A stretch of DNA of 64,000 nucleotides, from contig NC_091928.1 of the NCBI RefSeq assembly GCF_041260155.1, forward strand, positions 32,612,388 to 32,676,387. Reading direction: 5' to 3'. Origin of the DNA: Ptychodera flava (Eukaryota > Hemichordata > Enteropneusta > Ptychoderidae). The position numbers and the translations under genes were made by a program. Under the pieces are notes generated by a model. It saw nothing but the letters and a program-made list of their open reading frames with translations. It was not told where the DNA came from and did not search any database. Shown one piece after another: positions 44,195 through 54,699 of this stretch (positions are counted from its first letter, which is position 1; every line of letters starts with the position of its first letter).

Positions 44195-44890
44195 TGGCCG
44201 GAGTTGATACCTATCAGTTTCCCGAACACAAGTGATTTAACGTTTACTTTCGTTGGCCTTATAACTAACAAAAGGTCAGAAAAAAAAGAGACATATTCGT
44301 CCAAACAAGGCTTGAACATACAGTAAAAACAATAAAACCAAAAAGCACACTGTTTAAATGGATTTTACATAATCAATACAAAACATAACATGTAAATACA
44401 GATACCTCCATAGTATGCCTTTTATCGTTCCTATATCTTTGTTAGCGCAGTGAATGAAAACGTTTACCAACTTAAGAATTGGCTCTCACGAGAAATATTG
44501 CATTTGCTTGTTCCTTGATGTGTCCTTTCTCTCCGCTGTTGAGACGCTTTCAATTGACGACGATTCTGTAACCACATCGAGCCCTGCAATTTCACGTTAT
44601 AACTAGAATAACATTGCGAGGGATGACTGCACATGCCACAGTATACCGGTCATTTTGCATAATTCACTTCACTGTGTGTGATTTGACATGAATTCATGAA
44701 AGTCAACAAACTAGGTAGCCTTTATTACAATACGTATTATGTAAAGTGGTACTTACGTATCACTTTACATAAGCTTTGGTAAAGAGGAAGCTGGCTCCGA
44801 TGTCGAAGTACTTTGCAGTATGTTACTTTCAATATATATAATAGACAGTGAACTGAGCGCTTAAATGGAGTCAAAATCGGTTACACTGGG
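44195..44890. repeat. Duplicated, rearranged segments (partners at 50700-51670)
   Basis: 44195-44380 matches 51487-51670 in the same orientation (GGAGTTGATACCT, GTGATTTAAC, CAAAAGCACACT). 44411-44890 matches 50700-51160 in reverse (TATGCCTTTTAT, GACGACGATTCTGTAACCAC, GATGACTGCACATGC). No intact gene is seen in this copy. Confidence 0.75.
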
Positions 44891-44948
44891 ATTCACACCT
44901 TCCTTCCTATGTTCCTTGAACATGGCAGCAGATGTTTACTCGAAGGAT

Positions 44949-45190
44949 GAAATGGCTGTATATTTGGGGTAAATAACCTCAATTTTGGTATTAATAATGA
45001 GAAAAAAACGACTATTTTATTTTGAATTATCTTTCCTCATTCTAAAATGGCAAGTGATTAAAATCACAATTAGCAAAAGTAAAATGCCTCTTTTTCAAAA
45101 ATATGAGAACTTTATTGCCAAACAAATAGTCGTTTTGTTTTATAGCATTTAAAGAACGAAATGTGAAAATTTCAGAGAATTTGACCCATC
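44949..45190. repeat. Direct repeat, copy 2, uninterrupted on the left
   Basis: Partner of 43614-43965. On its left it continues without a break into TTTACTCGAAGGATGA (44935-44950), the sequence that in the other copy stands left of the foldback-like element (TTTACCCGAAGGATGA, 41376-41391). Confidence 0.75.
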
Positions 45191-45199
45191 AGCCACAGT

Positions 45200-46950
45200 A
45201 GATCCTTTGATCTCGGTAAAGCTTTTAGGTATACGGAGGAAATATTTGCTTTGGAGAATGGAATGGAGAAAGCCCAGCTAAAAACTAGGGAAATATGTGA
45301 CGAAATGAATAAGTTTAGAACAGTACGGCAGAAAGTATTGCAAAGAAATTTCTTTTATGAAGTTTGAAGAAAACTCAATTAACGTTGCTACACAAGCAAC
45401 TCTAAAGATTACAAGATGTATTGATGTCAAAATCACCGAAGATGATATCGACATTTGCCACCCTATAAAGCGCAAATCTCAAGGACTGCCGGTCATAATT
45501 GTTAAATTGAAATAGTGTAACATAAGTAGATAGATGGGACTTGGAAGAACTAAACTGAGAAATATAAATACTGAAAGGATTGGCCTTCTTTCTGGTTCAA
45601 AACCTTTACTTAACATTGACAATTTCAGGCGGAAAAATGCTGATACCTTTCACAATGCTAGGAAGTTTGTCAAAGAGCGAAAGTGGCAAAGTGCATGGAC
45701 AAATGCCCGTGTATCTTTTATTGAAGACAACTAAATAGTCCACACTGGTCCGCTTCGAAAACGTCAACATAAGGAATTACGAGCAGATGATGTTGTTGTC
45801 AAGGATATTGAAACATTAAGGGTGATTTTTGCTGTTTTTTTTATTTGTTTGTCTTTTGGTTTGTGGACTTGGCCTGTAATTTTGCCGCCCTTTCCCTCCT
45901 AGTGCCCTTTTTGTGTTGCTTTTGCTCCTTGTTTTGACGAATTCTTCTCAAAATATTTGTAAAACTTTTCTTTCTAAAACTGGACTTGCGGGTAATCCGA
46001 AATAACTTGTAATCCGAAAACATTATTACCGTGTACCCACATGCAGTGTCTATGATTCGGACGTTGTGCTGTCGATCGGGTCCAGCTTCATTCCGTCCCC
46101 GACCCATTAACACATAATAATTATTCCGAGTACGATCGTACTCTGCTAATCCAAAGTCCCTTTGATCTTTACCACAGTTGCCTGTCCCGTTTTTCTCCAG
46201 GGTCTATGGTTTTACTGTTTGATCTCATGATTTCTGTGTAGCAACATTTCATCCACTGTAAAAGTACCATACTTTACAAATTCACATATCAGACTTTCAG
46301 TTGATAAACTGTAAGTTCGTTTCTGTGAATTGCCGAGGATTATGTAACCATTACGTGACATTTTGCATGGCTAAAGACCCAGAACACTGACATTTACTTT
46401 TTGCAATAAACGTATACAACAGATGACGCCGTTGGAACAGACACTGCATATTTAGTCATTGAGGTACACACTCCAAAAGTGTAGCCTGGCACTCGTTTCA
46501 AGAAGCAGTTCGGATTTTCGGCTTATAATCGTCGATTGTACCATAGACAACAGACCTTTTGTTGTTTGTGAATATTTACGCACCCACTGAAAGACAGCAT
46601 ATTTTTTTTAAATGTGTACGAGCTATTTGACGAACTCATCAACTTCGATAATAATATTTTTATGGGAGGAGATTTCAACAGTGCTTTTGATAATAGTCTG
46701 GATAGGTCAGAAGGCGCTGCTAAATACTGTCAACCTAAAGCGGCCGGGGGAAATTGGAAGAACTCTCATGCAAGTACGATCTACACTATATATGGCGAAT
46801 CCAGAACCCTCATAAGAAGAAATATACATCAGTCAAAAACATTATGGGAAATATTATGGGATAATAGTATTTTCATGGTTTTCACATTTCTCAAAAGTGT
46901 TAGGTGCCCTATAGCTGAATGTTGCGACATTACATATTTCTCATAAAAAC
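45200..46950 (+). mobile_element. Degraded Tx1/L1-like LINE, ORF1 and endonuclease part
   Basis: ORF1 remnants in two frames: VKITEDDIDICHPIKRKSQG with PVIIVKLK (about 45400-45512), then RRKNADTFHNARKFVKERKW (about 45630-45690), as in the RNA-binding C-terminal part of L1-type ORF1. Downstream comes an endonuclease fragment, FMGGDFNSAFDNSLDR (about 46660-46710). A reverse transcriptase does not follow. Confidence 0.65.
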
Positions 46951-47800
46951 AAGTATGTGACTTGAAAAAAAAAGCAGATGAGCTTACATTTGCAGTTTAA
47001 ACGGCATTACTTCACCATCCAATTATTCCGAGTTAGTTTATTGCTATTACTTATAACTCTACGGCTCATAGTTTGAAATGTTAAAGGGCGGCCATACTCA
47101 TCATAAAATATCTTCCACATACCATATTCCAGCTTTTAAAAAGTCTGTGTAAAATACAGAACAACCGTCGATGAGAATATCTTTATCATTCGAAAGAAAG
47201 CATGGATACGTCGGCGCACGCACATTTTTCCAGACAGAAAGCACCTTTGTATAAAACTAAGGCAAACTTAAGAAGACGTCAGAGCTGAAATTACAGTAAA
47301 ATAGAAGATTTCCTCCAATTTTAAACAGACAATATCGAAAGACAAATTTCCAAGTAGAAATGATTGTGCCATCTAAAAAAGCCTTGAACCCATGAAATTC
47401 TAGACGCTGCTATCATTGTGTTTATGTCTGGCTTTTCTAAACCTCCTTAATTGATAATCATTGATTATTGTTGATTTTTCTATCCTAGGTTTCTTATGTT
47501 CATGAACAAAAAATTATGTCGTTTACAAAATTAATAAAGAAAGTGGGCATTGAGAGTACAGATGCTCTATAAAGTAATTTTGAAATTACAAATGTTTCCA
47601 CAACTAAAATACGACCATAAATAGAATTTGAACTAATTTGGGACAATTTGATCTTCATATTTTTAATACAGCTGAATGTCGCAATAATACAAAATACTCA
47701 TAAAAACAAGTCGGTAACTTAAAAAGAAAATAGATGAGGTTACATTTGCAGATTAAATCGGCATTTACATCACCATTCAATTGACCAAAATGAGTTCTAA
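46910..47800. repeat. ~130-bp direct repeat pair
   Basis: 46910-47040 and 47670-47800 share AGCTGAATGT, CTCATAAAAACAAG, TTACATTTGCAG and a following CATTCAATT-like stretch. The 630 bp between them holds no recognised feature. Confidence 0.55.
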
Positions 47801-47989
47801 TCGTGTTAAATAAACTGTGTCTACTCCAACCAACCAGCGATATCATTAATTAAGTTAAAAATACAATTGAGTGAATCCTGTTCACTGTAAGAAAAAAACA
47901 CCAAGTGCTAGGACAGGTTTCTGTGACCACTTAATGCAAAAAGGCTGCTCTGTACTGTCTCTTAGACTTTACGCCACAGACCGTAAGAT

Positions 47990-48165
47990 TTATCCCTGTT
48001 CACACGTAAATATGTTTTACGTTGAATTCAAAAGTGTCCTCGCTGATGTTAGGTTGCCTGTGGAAGTGTCGATTATTCCATGAATTTTGAAAGTAAAATA
48101 CTGTCTGTGATTATCTCAAAATTCAAATTGCCCTTGAGCAACGCCTATTGCCTTGATCTATTGAA
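47990..48165. repeat. Duplicated segment (partner at 51885-52062)
   Basis: Same orientation in both places: TTTACGTTGAATTCAAAAGT, CTGTCTGTGATTATCTCAAA, CTTGAGCAAC. Each copy is followed within about 20 bp by a MITE of the same family, but in opposite orientations. Confidence 0.75.
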
Positions 48166-48517
48166 GGTAGAACGCGCCTCGGGGACAGATATTCGGACTC
48201 TCAAACTTTTACAATTCTCTTCTGATATACCACATGTGGGGGTTCATTTAAAGCTCTAGGTGAAAGAAAACTTTTCACCGGCTTAGTTTCTCGAAATTCG
48301 AAAATTTTTATTTTTCTCCATAGAGTTAACATTGGGATGGCGGCCATTTTGAATTTCTAATATCGGTAAATCTTGGGTAATTTGTTTCTCTAGTACCAAA
48401 ATTTGCACGGTGACCCCCTATTTTTATTCTTGATTTTGAAAGAGAATGATTGAAAGATTCCTTGAGGAAAGTTAGAGCAAAAGTTTAAGTCTTTCACTTT
48501 CGAGGCGCATATTACCT
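48166..48517. mobile_element. TTAA-type MITE, 352-bp copy
   Basis: Inverted ends GGTAGAACGCGCCTCG and, read in reverse, GGTAATATGCGCCTCG, flanked by TTGAA on the left and TTAAA on the right. Closely related in reverse orientation to the equally long copy at 52063-52414. Non-coding. Confidence 0.8.
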
Positions 48518-49216
48518 TAAAACAATCTAAACAGATGTCAGAGATACAATTCCAAAACACTTATAAAATTCTGCACAAATACCCTCATTACCAGGAGGCT
48601 GCTAAATCAAAAAACAACGTCCTTACATTCCTATGGAGTAATAAAGACCCTCACGTTTGTTACGCAAATGAACACTTGGTTCTGGAAAGTTTGTATTTCC
48701 AAAGAAATTATGCATATTATCGCCCTCAGTTCCGACATCTCGTTTGTGTACAGCTTTGAATAGATATTCTTTTTCCTTTTTTAAATCTCTTTTTGATTGC
48801 TAATAAAGCTATTCGGACCAATTTTCAAAATTTTCATATGCTTCTTAACAGATCTAGACTTAGAAAAGCTCCGTGGAATGCTCACAATGTTCATGCCAAT
48901 TTACATGTTACCTTACTATTACACCTTGAGTAATGCTGGCATTAACATCATCATACGGTTTCTTTTGTTTTTTATATTCCATTGCAATGTCATAAAGTAT
49001 TGGAAATGTCAGAGGAAAGTAAATTATTTAATCATTCTAACTTCAAACGAATGTCCGATTCTGAACTTCTACGTTGTTTTGTTTTACTACTACTGAAACG
49101 AACAGTAAATCCATTCTCTTATTATTATATGCCCCCATTTACACATATGATCTGACATCATTAGTTTTCCATTCAGTGATATTTTCCTTCAAGTTTGAAA
49201 CATAAGTCTCATCACT

Positions 49217-49484
49217 CTAAAGTGGAGCGTTTAGTTTCCAATAACCAGGTCCTGGACTTTGAGATGTAATGTCTGTATACTCAATAAACCCGGCATCATG
49301 ATCGGTGTTCACCGCTAACGTGGTGTCAACATTTGTAAGTGTGAAAAGTGTCGGAAACCAACCAGAGGTCAAGCAACCAATCGTGTTGAAGGTAATTAAA
49401 CAGCAAACCTTGGAAAAGTTAGGCCAATATAAGCCTTTTTCTTTGTCAATCATAAACAATGCATCAGGATAGAGCTCTGTATCT
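49217..49484 (-). CDS. Possible terminal exon of an unidentified gene
   Basis: A gene-like open frame of 89 codons ending in TAG at 49217. On the minus strand it is preceded by a good pyrimidine tract and acceptor (TTTTTTCAG just above 49484). It reads DTELYPDALFMIDKEKGLYW onward and ends GPGYWKLNAPL. I recognise no family, and upstream exons were not found because LINE debris begins at about 49560. It may be a broken remnant. Confidence 0.3.
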
Positions 49485-49559
49485 CTGAAAAAAGTTACAG
49501 CTGAGTTAGTCTACTGGAAGCTGATTAAAAAAGGCTCTACCTCCCGTAGCAAAACAGAA

Positions 49560-50130
49560 ACTTTTAATTCGTTATTATACTTCTGACTACGAATGGAATT
49601 ATTTTTATACATTAGCAGGACAAGTTGTAAGAAATGTGAAAGTCAGAGAATTTCAATTCAAAATCCTTAGTAATGTAGTATGTAACAATTTTGTTTGGTT
49701 TCAAATTGGTAAACTTGATAACTCTTTTTGTTGTTTTTGCAAGCTTTTTGAAGAGGAAACTGAGCATTTTCTCTACAATAATTGTGTTTTGTCCGCTCTC
49801 ATTTGGGAAAAGTGGTGATTTACTGGAAAGATGTCACTAAGGAAAATACCACCTTACATGTTAAAAACGCCCTTTTTACGGTTAAAAATACACGTATAAG
49901 ATATAATATTCTGCTGAATTTTGTAATTTTGCATGACATTTACAAACATAAAGTTGAGATGCCTCGACCACATTTCAATATTTTTCTAATTGAAGTTCGA
50001 AATTTGTATAATATAGAGATTTTTTGTTTTTTCTGGGTACAAGACCTGTACAATATACAAGAGTACACTAATAATTTAACTTTACAGGTCATAATAACAG
50101 AAAAAGTCACCATCCAAAACAATAAAAAAT
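49560..50130 (+). mobile_element. LINE C-terminal fragment (Tx1/L1-like)
   Basis: VREFQFKILSNVVCNNFVWF, then CCFCKLFEEETEHFLYNNC (about 49640-49800), followed after a frame change near 49800 by a basic tail to 50130. This is the zinc-finger-like C-terminus (CxxC...HxxxxC) after the reverse transcriptase in Tx1/L1 LINEs. It could belong to the same insertion as 45200-46950. Confidence 0.7.
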
Positions 50131-50699
50131 AAACAAGCGCACTACAAGCTCTTAAAAATGCTGTTGTCTATTTCATTTAATTAGAATATCATCACCATCT
50201 TCATAGTGTATAATCAGTGACTCACTTTTGTCATTTTTGTCGTTTTGTTTAGTTTCCAAATATTCAAAAATTAGTTCTATCCGATTTCCTTTCTGTTGAT
50301 TTCTCATTATGTAATAACTTGAATCTTATTCCCCTATTCCAACCACATAACATACTTTTCAAAAGAAGACTTTGCATGACAAATAATTAAATCCGCTTTC
50401 CTTTTCATGCTATTCTCTCGCTGCCACAGACAAATGGCTGACAATCACTTCGTAAATCATTGTCTTCCAACAATATATAACGGAGAGTTCGTACAATGAA
50501 CCAAACATGCAAAGGTTTGGCGTCAGAATGTCCCAAAAAAAAGAGAATTATCCTTGCTGACATAAAATTTCTAGACATATGTAAAGGTCCATGCTTGTTC
50601 ATGATTTCCACGAATTTTGAAATTCTGTGATTGTCCCAAAAGGTTAAAAATGTGAAATTCGGGTGTTCAGGGAACATTTGAAGGAAGGGGTGGAGCCCA

Positions 50700-51460
50700 G
50701 TGTAACTGATTTTAACTTCTTCTTCGCGTTCAGTTCACTGTCTATCAGACGTTTTGCAAGTCACATACTGCAAAGTACTTCGAGAACGAAGCCAACTTTT
50801 CTTTACCAATTTGCTTTTACGTGCCACTTTCCATAATACGTATTGTAATAAGTTTAAATTTGTTGACTTTCATAAATTCATGTCAAATCACATGGTGAAG
50901 TGAAAAATGCAGAATGATCGCTATACTGTTGCATGTGCAGTCATCTCTCGCAATGTTATTATAGTTGTAACGCTAGATTGCCGGGGTCTATGTGGTTACA
51001 GAATCGTCGTCAATTAAAACGTCGCAAAAGCGGAGAGAAAAGAACACATCCAGGAACAAGCGAAAGCTGTATTTCTCGTGACAGCCAATTTGTAATCCGT
51101 TAAACGTTTTCTTCCATTGCCCTAACAAAGATAGAAGAACAATAAAAGGCATACCATGGGGGTACATTGGTGTTTGTGAGAAAGTAGCAATTGCCACGCC
51201 ATAGATCAATTTTACAGAGTAAAATCTTAGTCACAATGTTTTTGTTTGAAACGATAAAACTTGCTAACATACTATTTGTCAGGATGTTGTCGTCTGCCAA
51301 AGCTGAATAGCTTCAATGTGGTTTTAAATGAGTTTGTAATACCACTGACCTTCTCTTGAAAAAGCTTCAAGTAGTTTCCGTTAGTTCCGTTTTAACAGCT
51401 AACTGTCACGTGACTCAATATGCAGACTACCTTCTATCTTCAGGTAACAGTTCTTTTAAC
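50700..51460 (-). pseudogene. Partial copy of the acyltransferase gene 5' end
   Basis: 51130-51460 is a diverged copy of 40870-41240: it reads TKILLCKIDLWRGNCYFLTN on the minus strand, against TEILLCQIGLWRCNSSFLTN in the gene at 39381-41021. The position of the gene's ATG is GTG here. Beyond WYAFYCSSIFV the sequence does not continue into the acyltransferase domain but into a segment (50700-51130) also found, inverted, at 44411-44890. A fragment, not a working gene. Confidence 0.7.
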
Positions 51461-51486
51461 AGTTCTGTTGACGTTGGTCTGTTGGA

Positions 51487-51670
51487 GTTGATACCTGTCA
51501 GTGTCCTGAATACGAGTGATTTAACTTTTACTGTCATTAGCCTCACAATTATACTAAACCATGGACAAAAGGTCAGATAGAAATACTCGTCCAGACAAGA
51601 CTTGGTACGTACAGTAACAAAACAATAAAATCCAAAAGCACACTCTTTGAAAGGACGTTACATTCAATAA
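51487..51670. repeat. Duplicated segment (partner at 44195-44380)
   Basis: Upstream-side continuation of the partial acyltransferase copy. It shares GGAGTTGATACCT, GAGTGATTTAAC, AAGGTCAGA and AAAAGCACACT with the partner. Confidence 0.75.
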
Positions 51671-51884
51671 TAATCACACCATACAGATTTTGGCTGGTGG
51701 GTTAACAATGTGATAAACATGAAACAAAAAACTCATGAATTACAAAAGAAATTGTCCCGCCTCCGTTGGCGACACATCCGTTTTCCCATTGTTGGTATTC
51801 ACTCGCCGTCACGAGACGCTGTCGACCACTTCACATAGCCTTTGCCTTAAAACTGTAAATTGTTTGTTGTTGCAGTAAAACACG

Positions 51885-52062
51885 AAAAATATGCTTTACG
51901 TTGAATTCAAAAGTATCCTCGCTGATGTCAGGTTGCTGTGTAAGGATTGACTATTTTCACGAATTTTGAAAGTAAGATACTGTCTGTGATTATCTCAAAA
52001 GTCCAAATTGCTCTTGAGCAACACCCATTGCATTCGATCTATTTAAGCATAAACACACTTTA
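51885..52062. repeat. Duplicated segment (partner at 47990-48165)
   Basis: Direct repeat partner; the right end carries about 16 extra bases (GCATAAACACACTTTA) before the MITE at 52063. Confidence 0.75.
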
Positions 52063-52414
52063 GGTAGTATGCACCTCGAAAGTGAAAGACTTAAACTTTT
52101 GCTCAAACTTTCCTCAAAGAATATTTCAACCATTCTCTTTCAAAATCAAGAATAAAAATCGGGGGTCACCATGCAAATTTTGGAACTAGAGAAACAAATT
52201 AATCGAGATTTACCGATATTTGAAATTCAAAATGGCCGCCCTAGCTGAGTTAACTCTATTGAGAAAACATAAAATTTTCGATTTTCGAAAAACTAAGCCG
52301 GTGAAGAGTTTTCTTACGCCAAGAGCTTTAAAACAAACCCTCACAAGGGGTAGATCAGAAAAGAATTGCAAAAGTTTGAGAGTCCGAATATCTGTCCCCG
52401 CGGTGCGTTCTACC
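52063..52414. mobile_element. TTAA-type MITE, 352-bp copy (reverse orientation)
   Basis: The same element as 48166-48517, of identical length but inverted. Ends GGTAGTATGCACCTCG and, read in reverse, GGTAGAACGCACCGCG; flanked by TTTA. Confidence 0.8.
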
Positions 52415-54400
52415 TTTAAGTTATTAAAGAAAACATCATGCTATCATCACTTATTGCGGACAACTCTCCAGATACCATGATGCTTCCTCACGTCATCCCA
52501 ATGCTATGCATCTCAACAAAATGTGTTACACTGGGTAAATCTGGGGGAAAACTCAGATTTGTAGACGTTTTGCAAGGTAATAACCGTGATGGATTGAGTC
52601 CTTGTGCTTTGTATGTGCACCTCCGGCAAGAGTGCTTTCGACTCAATTGCCACTATTCGGCAGGCGGGTAGGCAGACATATTCACAGACTCTCTCACTGT
52701 CCCTTGTTCGTCACACATTTGGCTTGGGACTGGTTCAGCCCGACCGTTGAGTACACATCCGTCCGGCAGTAAGTCGTACACTCGCCCATTAATAGCTTTG
52801 AAGCTCTAAATTCATCCTTTGACCTTTGACAATATATTAAGGCTTTATATGTTAACACTATTGGTGGTAATTGAATTAGAGTCCAGACTGAAAGTCATTT
52901 GTATGATTCTACAGTTCACATTCTCAGGCTGTGTTGGTCACTGCATATGTAGCGTTGGAAATTGATTTTTTTCTGTGCGTTAATCCCTTATAAATAGGTA
53001 ACTATATGATAGTTTAGCTGGGACTTTAATAATTTTGATCATATAGAGAGGAGACGTAAAGCTTGTTTTTATTTGTTTGTTTGTCTTTTGTTTTTTTGTT
53101 TTTTTTGGGGGGATGGGGTTATTGAGAGGGATCTGAAAAAAATAAGATACCGATTGCGATTCCCCCAGCCCGCTCACCATTATTTGAGAAAGCAGCCTTA
53201 GATACTAGCGCATATTCAATTATCATAGCTAAAAATCTGATTTATGTCTTTGTAACATTTGAAGATTGCGCTGTTTTAGTTTGATCGACCACAATATCTT
53301 GATGTCACGTTGAAACAATTATCCTTTCTGTCATCATTTTCACATAAAATCTTCTTTAAAATTACAATTTGGTTCAGAATTGATCATTATATTTCGGCGA
53401 TTTAATTTTCCAGAAAAAAATCTGTACTACCCATTTTATTAGCAGATTTGACCATAAACCGCAACATAGGATGACTCTAATTGGAAGAAACATATTTAAT
53501 TACCGAAAGCAGCATCGATGGCTTCCAATACATTGCCAAAGTCATACTTGCTATCCTGTTTGCATCAGAAAACGATCTTCGTTGCATTTGTTGGTGCGAT
53601 TTCAGACGAGACCCGCACTTTCAACATGAAACCTCCACTTTCTTACAACAGTAGTGGAGCAGGGATACAAAAATCTTCATACAGGAGGAACTTTTTAAGG
53701 TGCAATATGCTATTACACAACTGTAACCGATCAAAACTTTCCTCAGCTTTAAGTCTATCCTGATTTCGATCGTCGTATGGCACGGAGTTCGCACGGAGGG
53801 GACCGCCATTTTGCTTGTTTACCCGTAGAGTTGCCATGTCAACAGTCGTCGCGCGCCTACATTGGGGGGTAGACCGTGCACAGTGCCGGCGCCGTGCTAA
53901 CAGCAGAATGTTTGCTAGAGCTTGGCCAAAAATAGGAGACCAATGGGAAAAACATTACAATGCTCGATATATTATTTCGCATTTGGCAACCAGAAATACC
54001 TGTGTTCCTCTAAGCCCTTCAATTTTTTATGTCGGCAACATCGCTTTGCAGGCGGAGAGCGGCAGCCATTTTGTTTGTTTACGTTATTTACCAACAAACT
54101 GCTAATGTAGTTCGGGAAAACGCCAAAACCGATGACGTTTATCGTGCATATCTCGACGTTTACCGTGAAATATCACTTCTGATATTTGTCGGAGACGTCA
54201 CTAGGATGAAGCAATATGGGCATGGATATATGATAAGCAGCGATGTCGCGCGTGATGTTGAGTTCGTCGTTTACTTTATGAATAAAGCCTGTTCACATAA
54301 ACATTCCAATATTTATGCGCAAGGCGTAATGAAGTAAAGCCTCAAAATTTAAGGTATTTCGTACTATTAGTAAAATTATGGGCATGGGTATATGATAAAT
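52415..54400. other. Stretch without recognised gene
   Basis: Short open frames only, on both strands and often overlapping, with no family motif. A T/G-rich tract stands at about 53070-53115. Confidence 0.45.
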
Positions 54401-54405
54401 CGCTT

Positions 54406-54500
54406 ATTACCAAATATCGCCTGTTCCTTGTGTCGCATCAGCATTCGTGTCATTTAATGACACTCATGCTGATACGACACAGGCGATATTAGGTAATAAC
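54406..54500. repeat. Long imperfect hairpin
   Basis: The left half (54406 onward, TTATTACCAAATATCGCCTG) is the near reverse complement of the right half (CAGGCGATATTAGGTAATAA, ending 54500), and the symmetry continues to the centre (ATTCGTGTCATTTAATGACACTCAT). Arms about 45 bp. Perhaps the remains of a MITE or two inverted ends joined. Confidence 0.7.
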
Positions 54501-54617
54501 CTCTAATTATGTCCTGCCTACTCTGAAAAATATTATATTTCAGAGGTTTGAAAGAGAAAACCTTTGTGACCTCATTCCTGTGGCTTCCTCCAAAGATCTG
54601 AAGCTCCTCCCACGGAG

Positions 54618-54680
54618 GATCCGTCGTTCGAGGGCGCTCTCTACGTTCCCCCTCTTCCGAGCGCCCTCAAACGACGGATC
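54618..54680. repeat. Strong GC-rich hairpin
   Basis: Arms 54618-54639 and 54659-54680 (GATCCGTCGTTCGAGGGCGC against GCGCCCTCAAACGACGGATC, one mismatch) around a 19-base pyrimidine-rich loop. It is GC-rich in AT-rich surroundings. No gene association seen. Confidence 0.75.
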
Positions 54681-54699
54681 TTTTTGAAAAAGTCACAGC

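Noticed and set aside
50405-50677. 90-codon minus-strand frame near the duplicated segments.
   Set aside because: No family motif, no splice signals at its ends, surrounded by repeat debris.
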